Source of the DNA: Tyto alba | Taxonomy: Eukaryota; Chordata; Aves; Strigiformes; Tytonidae | NCBI RefSeq assembly: GCF_018691265.1 | Contig: NW_024881330.1 | Coordinates: 16,822,886-16,886,885, forward strand | DNA length: 64,000 bases | Direction of reading: 5' to 3' | Shown: positions 40,314-53,200 of the stretch, in pieces | Layout of the letters: the number at the start of each line of letters is the position of its first letter | Numbering within the stretch: the first letter of the stretch is position 1 | Position numbers and translations under genes: made by a program | Notes under the pieces: model-generated | What the model was told of the DNA's origin: nothing | Databases searched by the model: none | The model's input: the letters and a program-made list of their open reading frames with translations, nothing else

Positions 40314-41098
40314 TCATAGAATCATAGGGTTGGAAGGGACCTTAGAGATCATTCAGTTACAACTCTCCTGCCATGGGCAGGGACACCTGCCACTTGACCA
40401 GGTTGCCCAAAGCCCCATCCAACCTGGCCTTGAGCACTTCCAAGTGGGAGGGGGCAGCCACAGCTTCTCTGGGCACCCTGTGCCAGTGTCTCACCACCCT
40501 CACAGTAAAGAATTTTTTCTTTATATCTAACCTAAATCTACCCCCTTTCAGTTTAAAACTGTTACCCCTCATACTATCAGTACACTCCCTGATAAAGAGT
40601 CCCTCCCCATCTTTCCTGGAGGCCCGCTTGAAGTACTGGAAGGCCACTATAAGATCTTCGCAGAGCCTTCTCTTCTCCAGGCTGAAAAACCCCAACTATC
40701 TGAGCCTGTCCTCACAGGGGAGGTGTTCCAGCTCCCTGATCATCTTTGTGGCCTCCTCTGGACCCACTCAGGCAGGTCCATGTCCTACTTATGGTGGGGG
40801 CCCCAGAGCTGGACACAACACTGCAAGTGGGATCTCACAAGGACAGTGTAGAGGTGGACAATCACTTCCCTTGACCTGCTGGTCACACTTCTCTTGATGC
40901 AGCCCAGGATATAGTTGGCTTTCTGGGCTCTGAATGCACATTGCTGGCTCATAGTCAGTTCTCCAAACACTAATACCGCCAGGTGCTTCTCTGCAGGTCT
41001 GCTCTCAATCCACTCATCATCCAGCCTGTATTTGTGCTTGAGATTGCCCCAACCCATGTGCAGGACTTTGCACATGGTCTTGCTGAACTTCATGAACT
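40314..41098 (-). mobile_element. CR1 LINE, 5'-truncated, minus strand
   Basis: The low-coordinate end shows the CR1 3' terminus (tcatagaatcatagg, reverse of the ATTCTATGA-type terminal repeat), followed by 'ttggaagggaccttagagat' and 'tgccatgggcagggacacct'. The copy extends about 785 bp into the end of ORF2 and stops at 'gaacttcatgaacttg', a typical 5' truncation. It belongs to the same subfamily as the plus-strand copy ending at 62758: both encode the string ECTDSMRGNSFKLKGGRF near the ORF2 C-terminus. No clear target duplication was found. Confidence 0.96.
40357..41098 (-). pseudogene. CR1 ORF2 C-terminal remnant, frame broken
   Basis: Read on the minus strand, the sequence encodes the C-terminal region downstream of the CR1 reverse transcriptase: first KVLHMGWGNLKHKYRL through LGCIKRSVTSRSREVIVHLY to CVQLWGPHHK and a stop (41098-40785), then in another frame SLEKRRLCEDLIVAFQYF to ARLDGALGNLVKW (40695-40357). 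The break between the two parts and the 5' truncation show a dead copy. Confidence 0.9.
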
Positions 41099-44000
41099 TG
41101 TGACTTAGCAAAACTCTGTAGAGCTTTACAGGATGATGAAATGGGAAGGCTTGGGCAGAAGAGGCGACTATCAGCTCTTCCTGCTGAGGTGGACCTCTGA
41201 GAGCAGAGCAGGGAGTGGATTGAGGATGAGTGGGTGGGCCTGGGGATTGCATGAGGCAGAGCAGTGCAGCACTCACTCGGACACAGCTGAGGATGATGAA
41301 CTTCCTTCATCCTCCTGCCAGGCACCTTCTATTGCCTGTATTAGTATTATCCACTCTAATTCCATAGACTCACCCACACCATGTCTCTGTACCTTGCAGA
41401 ACTCCACCAACACCAGTCCCTCATTTGTGAACTATTTTCACTGAGTACAAAGGACGGAAGGAACCTGAGGAACAGAAAGGCAGTATCAGATCCTGAATAT
41501 GAAAAAACCCACCACTCTGTAGTAAATTTTAGAATTATAAGACTCCCTGGGGTCCCGCTGAAAGCAGAGAAGCAGAATGGAGAGAAAGCGCTGCCAAATA
41601 TTACAGATCTGTAGCATTGCTCCTAAGCACTTTAAGTACGTAGTCTTTAAAAATGGATATATTTTGAGACTCTACTTTAAAATAAATGGCAGACTCTGCT
41701 TTTTCAACAGCTGAACAGCTAGCTCTTCCTGAAAATAAGACCTCTTTTTAAGGTATCTGAAGTTGTGTGACTGAAACACATGGAAAATCTTGGCATAGAA
41801 TATTTTAAATAACTTCCATAATCAATATAATGAGGATTAGAGACTGGATGAAGAAGACAAAGTAGAGACACAGCAAGTATACAACATGCATCTTGTGTTA
41901 TGTCTGTGAGTTCATACCAATGAATATTAAGGAGTGTGCAAGAAGGGTTTATCTGTCCACTTTCTTACAGTGAGAGAAACCACAAGGCCAAGGTACTGAT
42001 TTCTTTTTTTTTTACTTTGGATTACAACAATTCTGTGTTTTATTTTTAAAGTGAAAATTTCTGAAGGTGTTACAGAATTTATTTACTGGGAGGTCTTCAG
42101 AATCCCTTGAAATGTAGCCTTCTATAAAACATTCTGGGTGAGATATCTAAAATTGGTTTTAAGAGAATGAAAAACAACTAAGTCAATTAGAAAAGTACAT
42201 GAAATCTAGTCTTGAAAAATATCAATACTTTAGCCAACATGTGTCAAACCTATAATTCTTTCTTCAATGCTCACAAAATGTGAAGAAAGCTAATGTGGTC
42301 TCATATCTATAGCACTATTACCTCACTGGTATTGAGTTAAATGAGCCAGTTAAATGAACCTACTCTCAGAACTTGAGGATGTGGAGAATATTGCTTAGAT
42401 GCATAGAAGAGCATATGGAATTCTGAGATGCAATGGCAAACACTAGGCCCACATATATACTGAGCTAAAGAATACCCCACCTTCCCATTGCACCACTGAG
42501 ATAACAGTAATGGAATATTTAACACCTTGATTTTTTTAATGTCTTCCAAATCTTTCTACTTCCACTGACTGGATACCTGCTAGAGTCACAGACTACTCTT
42601 GTTTTATTAACCCAAAGAACTGATGTCATTTAGTGAATCAAGATAATTTCCTGTAGATTATGGACTTCCTTAGAGATTTCTTGTTTTAAATATTGATTAT
42701 TCCCAACCCTCTTTAATTTATAAAGCATGGCCAGAGTGCAGCACAAGGGAAACAGGTCTGCCAAAGAGAAGAAGTTTGCTAGACCATAAGCATTTGCCAA
42801 AAAGCATATAGAAATTAACACTCCTCCCTTTCTTTTTTTTTAACCTTGTCGTTCCCTCTGGAATTTGTAATTTTCCAACTGGTTTCTCCTTTACGTGCAT
42901 ACCTTCCCTCTTGTTAGTTTAGAGATGGAACTAGTAATTTCCCAGGCCTACTAATGTATTCCTACCTTCAAAAAGGCAGGATCTGAACATTCATTGTGAC
43001 AATATTTCTTAAACTTATTATTATATTAGTATATAGTTATAAAAGCATCTTATTTTCTCATAATGTCAGAGCTGAAAGTACTGGAATGTAAGTGAAATGC
43101 ATACTGTGACATGAAGCTATAAAGATATATGAAATTACTTAGATAAGCAGAAAGGTTTTGCTTTTCAAGATGTCCCATTACTTTAGATTTAATCCAGGAA
43201 AGCTTTTTGAACTAAACACCGAATTCAGGGGCAAGGCTATGTGAGTGCCTATGTGTGTGTGCTTGTTCATGTAGATGAATTCATTCAGACATACTCACTT
43301 TAACAACTACTAGAGGAACATTATTCTCTAAATCTGAATAAGTGTTCTCAACTTCTTTATCTTGTGTCTTGTTTCTGGACCCTTCCACTGAAAAAGACAT
43401 TTTCTTATTTATTATTTCTCCCCGCTCCCTGCAGAATATTAAATATATTCTCCAAGCTTAGTGTCTCTAATATTTGAAGATTACCTAAGACTGAATAGAG
43501 TGATGTTCCACCCTAAATAACCTTGTTTTAGTTATTTTTTTTTCCATTATAGCTTTGCTAGCTAGCAGAATTAGATACTAATAAAAGCATTCAAAATTAC
43601 CTAGGCAAGCATTAATAATATATCACTTTTCTCTCAGTTGTACAGGTCTCCCAAAATTTTAAACATATTTTAGTTTAACATGAAAATATGTAAAGCCATA
43701 ACTTGATTAAACTTATATGCAACTGCATGGCTTTTTTGATCAGTGTCTTAAAGTGCTCAGCTTGGCCTTCTTTACTGCCTTCATTTTAGTACTGCCATCT
43801 TGGGCAGATCAGCCTAAGCAGTGAGCTCTGCTTTCATCTTCCAGTCCCATCAGCTAACTTTGATCAAACTATGTCATACAGAGTATTTTCCAGATGGCAA
43901 ATACAGTTATCTTAGTCAGATGAATATTCAATAAAAAAATTATTGTTATATGCCCTAATGCATCTTGTATGTCTGTCTCATATACAAAAGACTGAAGCAG

Positions 44001-45999
44001 GATGCTCTGCAGATTTGAGTAAATGCAGATCTTCATTTGCTGATCATGAAATAGTGTCATCTTTTTTGATGCATCTTTTTTTTTGCCAAGAGAATGGTGT
44101 AAAGAAAAATGTTTCTGTAAACAGAGGATTTGCCAGGCTTCTCAGTGTACACATTCTCAAGTCCTGTATGATGGTTCAGGCAATGATTTTAATCTAATGT
44201 TTCCAGGAAAAAAAGAGATATGTCCTAATAATATAAAATGATATATTACTTAATAAGACTAAAAATGGAATAATGCTAGAATAAGAGTACACCTAGTTGA
44301 TTACAAAGATTGATTTTGTAGATTAGTAGAAGTTAGGTTTCCCAGAGATTCACATGTCAAAGAGTCAAACTCCCTGAAAACGTACAAAGCTGGTCTGAGA
44401 AACACCCTTTCTATTTAGTTTCATCAGAAGACATTTGGTTTTGGTTTTAACTAACATAATTGCAAACCTGAGATTAAGGAATAGAGTTTTCTTAACCTTG
44501 TCAATAATATTCCAATCTACTGTAGATAGATTTGGGTTATCCAGACACTTTATTGGTGAGAATTTTTACCTTTTAATTAAATTTCATATAATTATCTTAA
44601 ATTTAGTATTGTCTATGGCACTGTCCATACAATGAATTGAACTGAATTTTATTACAATTTCACTGGAATTAACAATATTAAGCATATGAATTTTTAAATT
44701 TTGAAGCCTTAGAGCTTAAAGTCCATCAAAAGAAGCAAGTCAATACATCAATGGATTATCACCACTCAGATATTTATTTAGATTTTTTGCTGTTGTTGTT
44801 GCATATTGTCTTGATAAAAAGAAGCCTAAATAGGAAAAACTTCAGCTGTACCAAAGACTTGGTCAAACAAGCTTCATAAGATGGATATGCTTTTGTAGCA
44901 GACTTACCGCATCTTCACCTGGATAGGAAAGGATTCTAAGCTCCCAAATAATTAATCTACTTCAAAAACAATGTTCTACCATGACTATTACAACTGTAAT
45001 TGTAGCTAGAGTGTCTTTTTAACCTCTTGAACATCTTCCCACATAGTCTCAATTGATTAAAAAAAATACTTCCCTTTTTGAACTTAAAAGCACAATGGAT
45101 TTTTTGCTGTGTGTTGCCCTATCATTTATGTGATTTGATTTTAGTTATATGTAAGAACTAAAAGATGCATCTAAATGGATATTAAATTGATTAAGATGAT
45201 TTAAGATGAAAGATACAATAGAAGTGTCAAATATTGATATTATTCCCTTCATTAGTGGATGAAACTATCAAAGACTTTCTGCAGTAACCTTTGCATTTAA
45301 GATATTTGATTGTTTTCTTAGTTATTTTGAAAAAAGATAAATTACATCATCCTGGCTTAGCCAGAAGTTGTCTAACTCTTTGATTTGAGTTGAAAATCTC
45401 AATCTCATGTTTTTCTGGGGACAGTAAGTCTGTTGTGAGTACATGTGAAACATCTGTGTGCATTTAAAAAAAAAAAGAAAGAAAAGGTAGCTGGCATTCA
45501 CCTAGTTCATTATATTTCCCTAGAACACCAACTATAAATGGTTAATAGTTTATTGATTACATCAATCTAATTATATCTTTTCAAAATAGTTGTTATTGGT
45601 TTGTTTCTCAGAAATCTATTTTGTCTATTTATCAGCAATTTCAAAATTTCTTAGAATTCTGGGGGCAAGTAATTCCAGCTGGCATCTCAGATTGCTTCAT
45701 TACATAATTTACTATCTTATTATTGCAGTTATTCTTTGCCTAATATTTGTTTAGTACCTACAGCATGTTCAGTTCTGAGTAATAAAAAAATGTAAAGACA
45801 GTCAATTTTCTGAAGTACTTCAACTCTAAAAGCCAGGCATGCAGAAGAGAAACGTACTGGGAACTCCAGAAGTAAAGGATGGCATCTGGACAAGAGGATT
45901 GCCTGAGGAGGTAAGTGTGAGTGGCAGAAATGGGGTCTAGGATTCAGCTTTTTAAATTGCACTCAATCATTTTGTGAGCATTGTCAAAGAAACAGGGAA

Positions 46000-46055
46000 A
46001 AATCTTGGTCCTATTGAAGTCAAAGGCAAAACTTCAATTGATTTCAGTACAGCTC
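46000..46055. repeat. Ancient amniote repeat relic
   Basis: 'aaaatcttggtcctattgaa', 'gtcaaaggcaaaacttcaat' and 'tgatttcagtaca' match the order of an old repeat with 'cctattgaagtcaatggcaaaactcc..' known to me from reptile and bird sequence. Recognition is from memory and the family is not named. Confidence 0.45.
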
Positions 46056-47580
46056 TTTCTGCTATAGAATTTAAGGGACTCAGAGGGACAAAGAATAATA
46101 TTGGAGTGACTGGAATGCAGTGGACTTCCCAGAAAATGGATCAGTGAATAAGTTCATCATCTTCTGAAATATAAGATGATGTTGACTAAATCTGGATACA
46201 GAATACTAGTCTAGGCAGGCCCTTTGATCTGCACATGTATATAAAATACTTTCTGCCCCCACAGCAGCTCCTAATCACATTTTCCAAGTCTTGTAATCTA
46301 GCCAAAACGATAACAGTAAATCATTGATATTCAGATATTAGGCTTGTATCACAACAGACAGGCAATTCTTCTGAAAGATCTAACTCATTATATAAGCTGA
46401 CAAGGATTTGATCAGTGCTTTTATTATGCCTAATGTAGTTCCATTTGAAAGAAATAGCTGTAGGAATCTTTGAAAGATTTGATACTACCGAAAAAAAGCT
46501 CAAAGATATTTTTTTTTCCCTCACCTGCTTTCACTTTCTTAATCAATGATTTCCATTTGTCACTGCTAATGGCATTATCCCTGACACCTTCTCCTGTGAT
46601 TTTTTCCCCCTGCTTAAAAGCTTTCACTTCTATTTCTGTTGTTTAGCCTTCATTTTCCTTATTCTGCTGACAACCGGCTTTCTTTCATAGTCTTTTCCCT
46701 GGGTTTTGCTGGCTGTATACCAATTTCAAAGCACCAAGTGTCGACTCAATACTTCTGCAGTTCTGAGGTGTATCAGGGAGGAATCGGTCACATTTTAGCA
46801 CAATTGTCACTTTACTGACGTCTACAGTCGAGTCTTCATCATTAGAGTAGATGTAACCTATATCAGCATTTTTTCAAAGCTGCTCAGAAAGACCCCTTCC
46901 TTCAAACAAGTCCTAGGATTGTCTCCTGGCTGTTACATGTGTTTTGTGATGGCTTTCAAATAATTATTGTCCCTTGAATTCACTTTTTTTTTTTCTTGTT
47001 TTTATCCTGTTAAGTGAAAAGTAGTTCGAAAAGATCTTGTATTTATACTTCTGAATACTGTTTTTTGCTCCTTTGACTTTACCTTTACATTATTTGGGGC
47101 TCATTTTTTAGAAACAAAATATACATTCCTACCCCTACTACAATGACATTTTAAGAATGCAAAAAATACTGTTTTCTAAACCAAGGCATCCTGACATAGT
47201 CTCATACTTCTACCCTGGTGAAACTTTCTCTGAACCAAAAGATTTTTTTTTTTATTTTTAATTCCCGTTACTGGTCAATTTATAGGTGATGCATCTCAAT
47301 ACCAGTATTTATAACCAAATTAAATAATACCTTATGCCACATGTTTATTTAATTTTAAACTATTTTTTTTAGTATGGAGAAGAGCAAAAGTTATCAGATG
47401 GAACAAATCAGAACAGCTTTCTCCTTAGGGCCAGGAATATTTACTGATGACATTATCAGAATTTTGACTTCTCTTCTTCCATCCCCATTTACTTATCCTC
47501 TATTTGCAGACCATAAAGTTCAGGTTGGAGACAAGTTTTACCATGGGCTGCAGTGTTGTTACTGTATACTGGGGCCTATT

Positions 47581-47592
47581 GCCCTCTACTGG
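47581..47592 (-). promoter_or_regulatory. CTCF core motif, perfect 12-mer
   Basis: On the minus strand the sequence is CCAGTAGAGGGC, which fits the CTCF core CCASYAGRKGGC at every position. CTCF marks insulators and chromatin-loop anchors. The site lies in the gene desert about 14 kb beyond the inferred TRPS1 3' end. Occupancy is inference. Confidence 0.4.
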
Positions 47593-48602
47593 GTTGAATT
47601 CCACACCTGTCTTACTTCCCATTTACTTGGTAATTATCTGGAGAGGTTTCTCTAAAGCTTGGTCGGCAAATTGCTGCACATGTTCTGGAAGTGACTCACC
47701 TCCTTGTTGAGAGTAGAGGAGACCTCCAGTAACTGCCAGTGCTTGGCATTTGGTACAAGATGAATGAATTTCTCCAACCTCAAGTTGTAGATTATCCTGG
47801 AGATGCTGCGGACCAAAGGCTTCAATGTGAGAGTGCGATTGTGTTGAGATTGTGAAGCTCAGTGGGAGAATTTCTACATATACATTCCTGAGAGATAGTG
47901 TCTATTTGTTGTACATGCAACTAGAAGAGAATCTCTCATTGCTTTCTCAAGTTAATTCCCAACCGGATGATACTGATGTAGATTAGAAGTCTTTGAAGTG
48001 GTTTTAAAGCAAACCTGTAATTGATCCTCAGCTGCAAAACATGCATGAGATGTTCTACTTAAGTTGCAGTCACAATACTATTACATGTGGAGCTCAGGAC
48101 TCCTTGAAAAGTCCATGCTGGATACCAAGTATGCGAATTTCTCATTTCAGCAGAAAGGATTGTAAAAGGCTTGTGTTTCATCCCTACTGATAACATGGGT
48201 GATATTTAGAAGGTTTTGTATTGTGCCAGTTGCAAAACTGTTTGGTATCCTGTTGCCTCTCTTCAAGATAATTCCAGGATAAACTGAAGAGGAGGGAGTG
48301 TCTAGCAGTTCCAGCTGACTGCATTACGGGCTTAATGAAATATGAAGGAGAGATTGAAAATATTCATTCATATACTCTGTGTCCTCAAAATCAACATGAG
48401 TTTTAGGTTCAAACCACACCTTTTTGTAAGATAGACCTAGACAAACTTGACTGGAGACTTCAGAGGAGTTGCCAGAAGAGCAACCTTTCAGAGTTTTCTC
48501 TATGGAACCTCTAGTTCATGTCTCTTCCGGCACAGCAAAAGTATTATATAGTAAAATGATATTGAACTTCCTTAAAAAAATCATAGTTATTCTCAACACT
48601 TT

Positions 48603-49391
48603 TGGGTTAGCTGACCTTGGCTGCTTGCCAAGACACCCACTCAGCCATTCTCTCACTCCACTATCTGAAGTGTATGAGAGGAGAAAATAAGAACAAAATG
48701 TTTGTGAGTTGAGATAAAGACAGAAAGATCATTTACCATTTACCATCATGAACAAAACAGACACAACTTGGGGAAAATTAAATGGATCAGAAAATTAATT
48801 TTCAATTAAAATAGATTAGAATGGGGGAAAAAAGACAAATTAAAGCAAAACATTCCCCTCACCCCACTTCTTCCTAGGCTCAAATTCACTCCATTCACAA
48901 CTCCTCTACTACCTCTCTCCCAACCTGAGTGGTGCAGAGGGGTGGGAAATGAGGTTTTTTCATTCAGTCGGTAACAGTCCTTCTCTGCTGCTCCTTCCTT
49001 CTCATGCTTTTTTTCTGCTCCAGTGTGGTCCTCCATGGGCTGCAGGGGGACAGCCTGCCTCACCATGGTCTTCACCGCGAGCTGCAGGGGAATCTATGCT
49101 CTGGCACCTGGAGCACTTTCTCCTTCTTTTCTGACCTTGGTGTCTGCTGGGTTGTTTCTCACATTTTTTTCCTTCCTCCTCACACTGCTGTGAAGCATTT
49201 TGCCCTTTCTGAAATCTGTTTTCCCAGAAGTGCCACTGTCTTGGCTGATGGGCTCACCTGTGTCCTGTGGTAAGTCCACTGGAGCTGGCTGGATCTGGCT
49301 GTGATCAGTACAGGGCAGCCCCTGACCTCTTCCCACAGAGGCTACCCCTGCAGTCCTCTGCCACCAACACCTTGACATGGACACCCAATAG
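48603..49391 (-). mobile_element. Solo LTR of an avian endogenous retrovirus (older copy)
   Basis: The segment reads, on the plus strand, as the reverse complement of a long avian LTR that I recognise by blocks such as 'ctgctccagtgtggtcctcc', 'atgggctgcagggggacagc', 'ctcaccatggtcttcaccgc', 'ctgcaggggaatctatgctc' and 'gaccttggtgtctgctgggt'. It starts near 'tgggttagctgaccttgg' and ends near 'cacccaata'. There is no internal retroviral sequence beside it, so it is a solo LTR. It is about 790 bp, shorter than the related copy at 60646-61672 because internal GC-rich blocks are missing. No convincing target duplication was seen. Confidence 0.8.
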
Positions 49392-50632
49392 AGTTGTACA
49401 AATCTTGATTAAGTCTTTCTCAGGAAAGCAGGCAAACTGAGCTTTGAAAACCCCTCACAACAGGGATCACAGCTCGACCTAACCTTTGCCTTATGTGCTG
49501 GCCCAGGACACATTTCATCCTCTCATCAGTTACAAGTACCATCGTGTAAAGCTGCCTGGTGTGAAAGGTAGACCAGGTGTTTGCAGCCTTGGCCAAAGAC
49601 AGATTGCAGCAGGCAGCCATCTGAAACAAACCACACAGCCTGCTTTTTTACATTGAAGCATTTTAGAAAATGGCAGGCAGTGCTAATGACATTACCCAAG
49701 TGATTTCCTCGGGAGTTACTTTAGATGATGATGTATCACACTGATCCACATTTTCATTTAATTTAACAGCAGAAATTGACATTTGAAAATGAAAGTATTA
49801 GTTTGGAGTCCACAGTGAATGGCCACAGAAGCTAATGATTGAATGCTTTTCAGAGCACTCTAAGAGAAATAATCATGATATTTCTGCTCTTTTATTATTT
49901 CTAACACAGTACCTATAGTATTAATAACCTATTTAGCAAAGAACTTTGAGGACTAATCCTTGTTTTAATTAATAGGACTTGTATATTTACAAGTGAAGGA
50001 CGGAGAATATGTTCCCTATGTTTTACCTTTCCAAGGTAAAATGCAGATGACTTTTCCATGAAGAAATTGTCATCTAAGAAAGGTGGAGTTGTAGTCGGTA
50101 AAAGGCACTGGGATACTTAGAGAACAATTATGGGAAGATTTTAATTTAATTTACACATATGTATGTGTTTAAAAAATATCATATTGAGTCACACAGAGAG
50201 AGGGATTTTAGTAATGCTTTGAAAAAAGGGTTTGAGGATTAGCAATCTGGAATCACTATAGACTCAGAGATTGGAGGTCTGAGTGTGACATTCTAGTCTT
50301 CTTCATAAGAGTGGTTTTGTTCCCAGAGAATAAAAGACTTGAGAGTTTATAGAGATTTGTATATATTTCATGCTTAAAGGTTGAATTTTTAGAATGGAAG
50401 GTCATGCATTTTATGTCCATGATTGAGTGTCAATGGAAGGTACAATATGTTCACAGTAATCATACAGGTGGTATCTGGTAATTACATGTGTCGTCTGTAA
50501 AACCAATCCTTTGAATTAAGTTTTATATAAATAGCGGTTTAGGATGTAAAGGAAGGATAAACTCTATTGATTAGTGTGCAATTTTGATATTGCCCTTGTC
50601 GTTATTGAATTACCATTTTATATGATTGTGTT

Positions 50633-50644
50633 GCCCTCTAGAGG
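50633..50644 (-). promoter_or_regulatory. CTCF-like motif, one mismatch
   Basis: The minus strand reads CCTCTAGAGGGC against CCASYAGRKGGC, 11 of 12 positions. It is in the same orientation as the stronger match 3 kb away at 47581-47592. Confidence 0.25.
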
Positions 50645-51596
50645 TCAGTCCTCAAGTGAAGGCTGCACATGGATCTTTTCCTTCCGTTTGTATGGCAGGC
50701 CTCTCTTTGGAGAAGGAAGTTCTTCAATAACATCCCAGTTAACCCTTGTAACTCAGTGCATCAGTGAAGTTCACATCTATGTTTCCTTTTTCTTAACTGC
50801 TAATATTGTCTTTCAGTCTAATTTCTCCATTTTTTTTTTTTATTAAGATTGGGCACCTAATTTCAGTGGTTGCAAGCCACTGAACAAACCTACTTCAACA
50901 CAGAAATCAAAGACAAGTAATGAGAGCAGGCCTAAAAAACTCATCTACCAGGGAAGATGGCATTTAATTGGTCTGCCAAAGCATATTCTTAGAAGAACCA
51001 AGTCAGCTGTGAAAACAATCAATAGAAACACTGAAATGATGTCTAGAATGGTAAATTGAACTATGCCAGAGAAGGCTCCTGCGCATTGGACCTCAGTCAT
51101 CTCTACTTTTCAGTTTTTAGATCAATCTCTGGAAAAAATATTGACTTTGCCAACTTGTACTCTCCTGAACAATTCCTTGAAATTTTTCAGGAATAATCAC
51201 ATTCCAGTTTTCTCAATGTTATCTGTATGTGACCATCGTACTTTGCAGCTGAAAGAATTTGATAGGGTGAACATTGGCTTTAGCAGACCACTTTGTGCAT
51301 AAAAGTGGTCCTGGGCAGATTTAATGTCCTAAAATAGCCACCAATGGGCTAATTTTGAACTGCTCTAATGAAAATACTCGGGCGGGAAACACACATTATT
51401 TTATCCCAATAACTCAAAGGAAAAGCCTTGTTAACGATAATGATGCATATTTAAATTCTAAAGTTACCGAGCTAAGGACATTCTTTCAGAGTAACACAAA
51501 TAGAAAACTTTTGAATAAATCATTCTCCCAGTGTTTCACAAAACCACAAAACTATTGAAAAATGGTTCATCTACTTTGTTTACTGTTTTGTGTTTC

Positions 51597-51628
51597 TTTT
51601 TTTCTTTTTTTTCTTTTTTTTTTTTTTT
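51597..51628. repeat. T-rich tract, 32 nt
   Basis: A T run with two C interruptions, in intergenic sequence. Confidence 0.9.
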
Positions 51629-52351
51629 AACAACTGGAACCAAAGAGGTTTTTGACATGATAAAGGGAAGGGAAACAGGCCCTGACCCAAACCTGAACAA
51701 TGTGGATGTTTGATGCTGACAACAGTGTTTATATACTCGGTAGCTATATGCTTCTAAAACAAGTTACTTAATAAATATGGGCACAATTTTGTTCAGTATT
51801 CCTAGAGTTATGATTGTCCAGCATTTTGTTTTTCATAGCAATTTTCTTTTGAATAAAGGGTGAAGCCAACCTCACTTAACAGATTAGATCTGAGTTGTCT
51901 GGTTTGCCACATTCTCCTTAATCCTTCTCTCACAAGAAACGAGTGGTGTTACTGATATCTACAAGTGGATGTGAGCTCAGAAGTAAAACAAAGAGCTGCA
52001 TGTAAAGTGTAGGAAATAGACAGAGTAAAAGTTAGTATTGAAACAGAGAAGTATTTTCATGCTGTAATCTTCTCTGAGGCTGCTAGTATGGGAATTACAA
52101 TGAATGTCTGTTACAATTTATTTAAATGTAGTTTGGGGTTGAAAGAAATTGTCTCTCACAGAGTAATGCAGCACTAGAGGAATTAACTTACATGTCATTA
52201 TGAGTGGATTAATGAAAAAACCCCAACCTGTGACTCCTTTTTCTGGTGTTATTTTTTTTTCTAACGTGTTTACTCAAGTATACCTTTTTTTTTTTTTTCC
52301 CAGAAATATTCCTTCCAATATCAGTACTGCAAATTTATTTGTATTATTTCA

Positions 52352-52470
52352 TTGAATGATAGAATGAAAGAATCATTAATATTGGAAGACATCTCTAGAG
52401 GTCTCTAGACCAGCCCTCCTGATCCAAATGGGAATGACTACAACGAGTCACTCAGGGTCTCGTGTAGTCA
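52352..52470 (-). mobile_element. Old CR1 3'-end fragment, minus strand
   Basis: 'gatagaatgaaagaatcatt' followed by 'aatattggaagacatctcta' and 'gaccagccctcctgatcc' follows the reverse complement of a CR1 3' terminus ('tcatagaatcattaaggttggaaaagacctct..tccaacc'). It is strongly diverged. It could be the 3' end of the same old element as 53040-53200. Confidence 0.6.
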
Positions 52471-53039
52471 TCTAATGGTAGAAAACAATTACTGTTAGCA
52501 AAATAAAAATATCTAAACTGAAATAAACTAATGTCAATCTAGTTTAATGCTTATTATCAGTTAATACCAGATTTGATATTAGTTATGACTGTCTTACCAG
52601 TCATCAGTTTTGTTATTAACCTAAGTCATATCTAAGTTTTATAAACATATATACATATATGGCAATATAATCACAGTTTAGTGATCTGTAACAGGAAAAA
52701 GTACTTCAATGTTTCTTTCTGAATTTACTTTTTTCTAATTTTATGTAATAATCCCATGGAAGAAATAGAATAACTAAAGAACAGAAGTCTATTGTTTTGT
52801 ACCCACATTTTTAATTTCCACGTGTAATGTTGTCAAATTCTTTTCAACTGTGCAGGCAATACTACATCATTGTATTGACACAATCTTCTTTATATATTTC
52901 ATTGCACTGCATACACCATGTAACTCAAAATATTTGTTTTTCTGATCACAACTGCACACAGACTGTGATTTTGCTTTGATGACTGTTTCTCACATATGGG
53001 TGACTTTGACCCATGTCAGATGGATAGACAATTCATTTG

Positions 53040-53200
53040 CTTTTTGCCTCAACTTATTTTTATGGCCAGTGTGCATCACCTTACATTTATCAGTATTGTT
53101 TTTCATTTGCCTGTACATGTGGCTTCTTTGTCTCACTGGAGTTTTTCAGTGTCTACCTCAGTATCTACTCCAGATTAGCCTACATAATTATGTGAATATC
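53040..53200 (-). mobile_element. Old CR1 (L3-like) internal fragment
   Basis: 'agtgtgcatcaccttacatt' and 'tatcagtattgtttttcatt' followed by 'tgcc' resembles, in reverse complement, a segment of ancient CR1/L3 elements ('gtgcatcactttgcatttatcaacattgaatttcatctgcc'). Orientation agrees with the 3'-end fragment about 600 bp to the left. The match is short and from memory. Confidence 0.4.

Larger units (their letters stand above)
41099..48602. other. Intergenic, no gene recognised
   Basis: The first 250 bp are GC-richer, of unknown origin and adjoin the CR1 truncation point. The rest is AT-rich. It contains an old repeat relic (46000-46055) and a strong CTCF-type motif (47581-47592). The open frames are short and unremarkable. 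Confidence 0.7.
49392..52351. other. Intergenic, no gene recognised; partly conserved-looking
   Basis: Mostly non-repetitive AT-rich sequence. 49640-50000 and 50500-51060 have balanced, non-repetitive composition of the kind seen in conserved non-coding DNA, but conservation cannot be tested here. A CTCF-like motif with one mismatch is at 50633-50644. T-rich tracts lie at 51597-51628 and 52284-52298. Confidence 0.6.
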
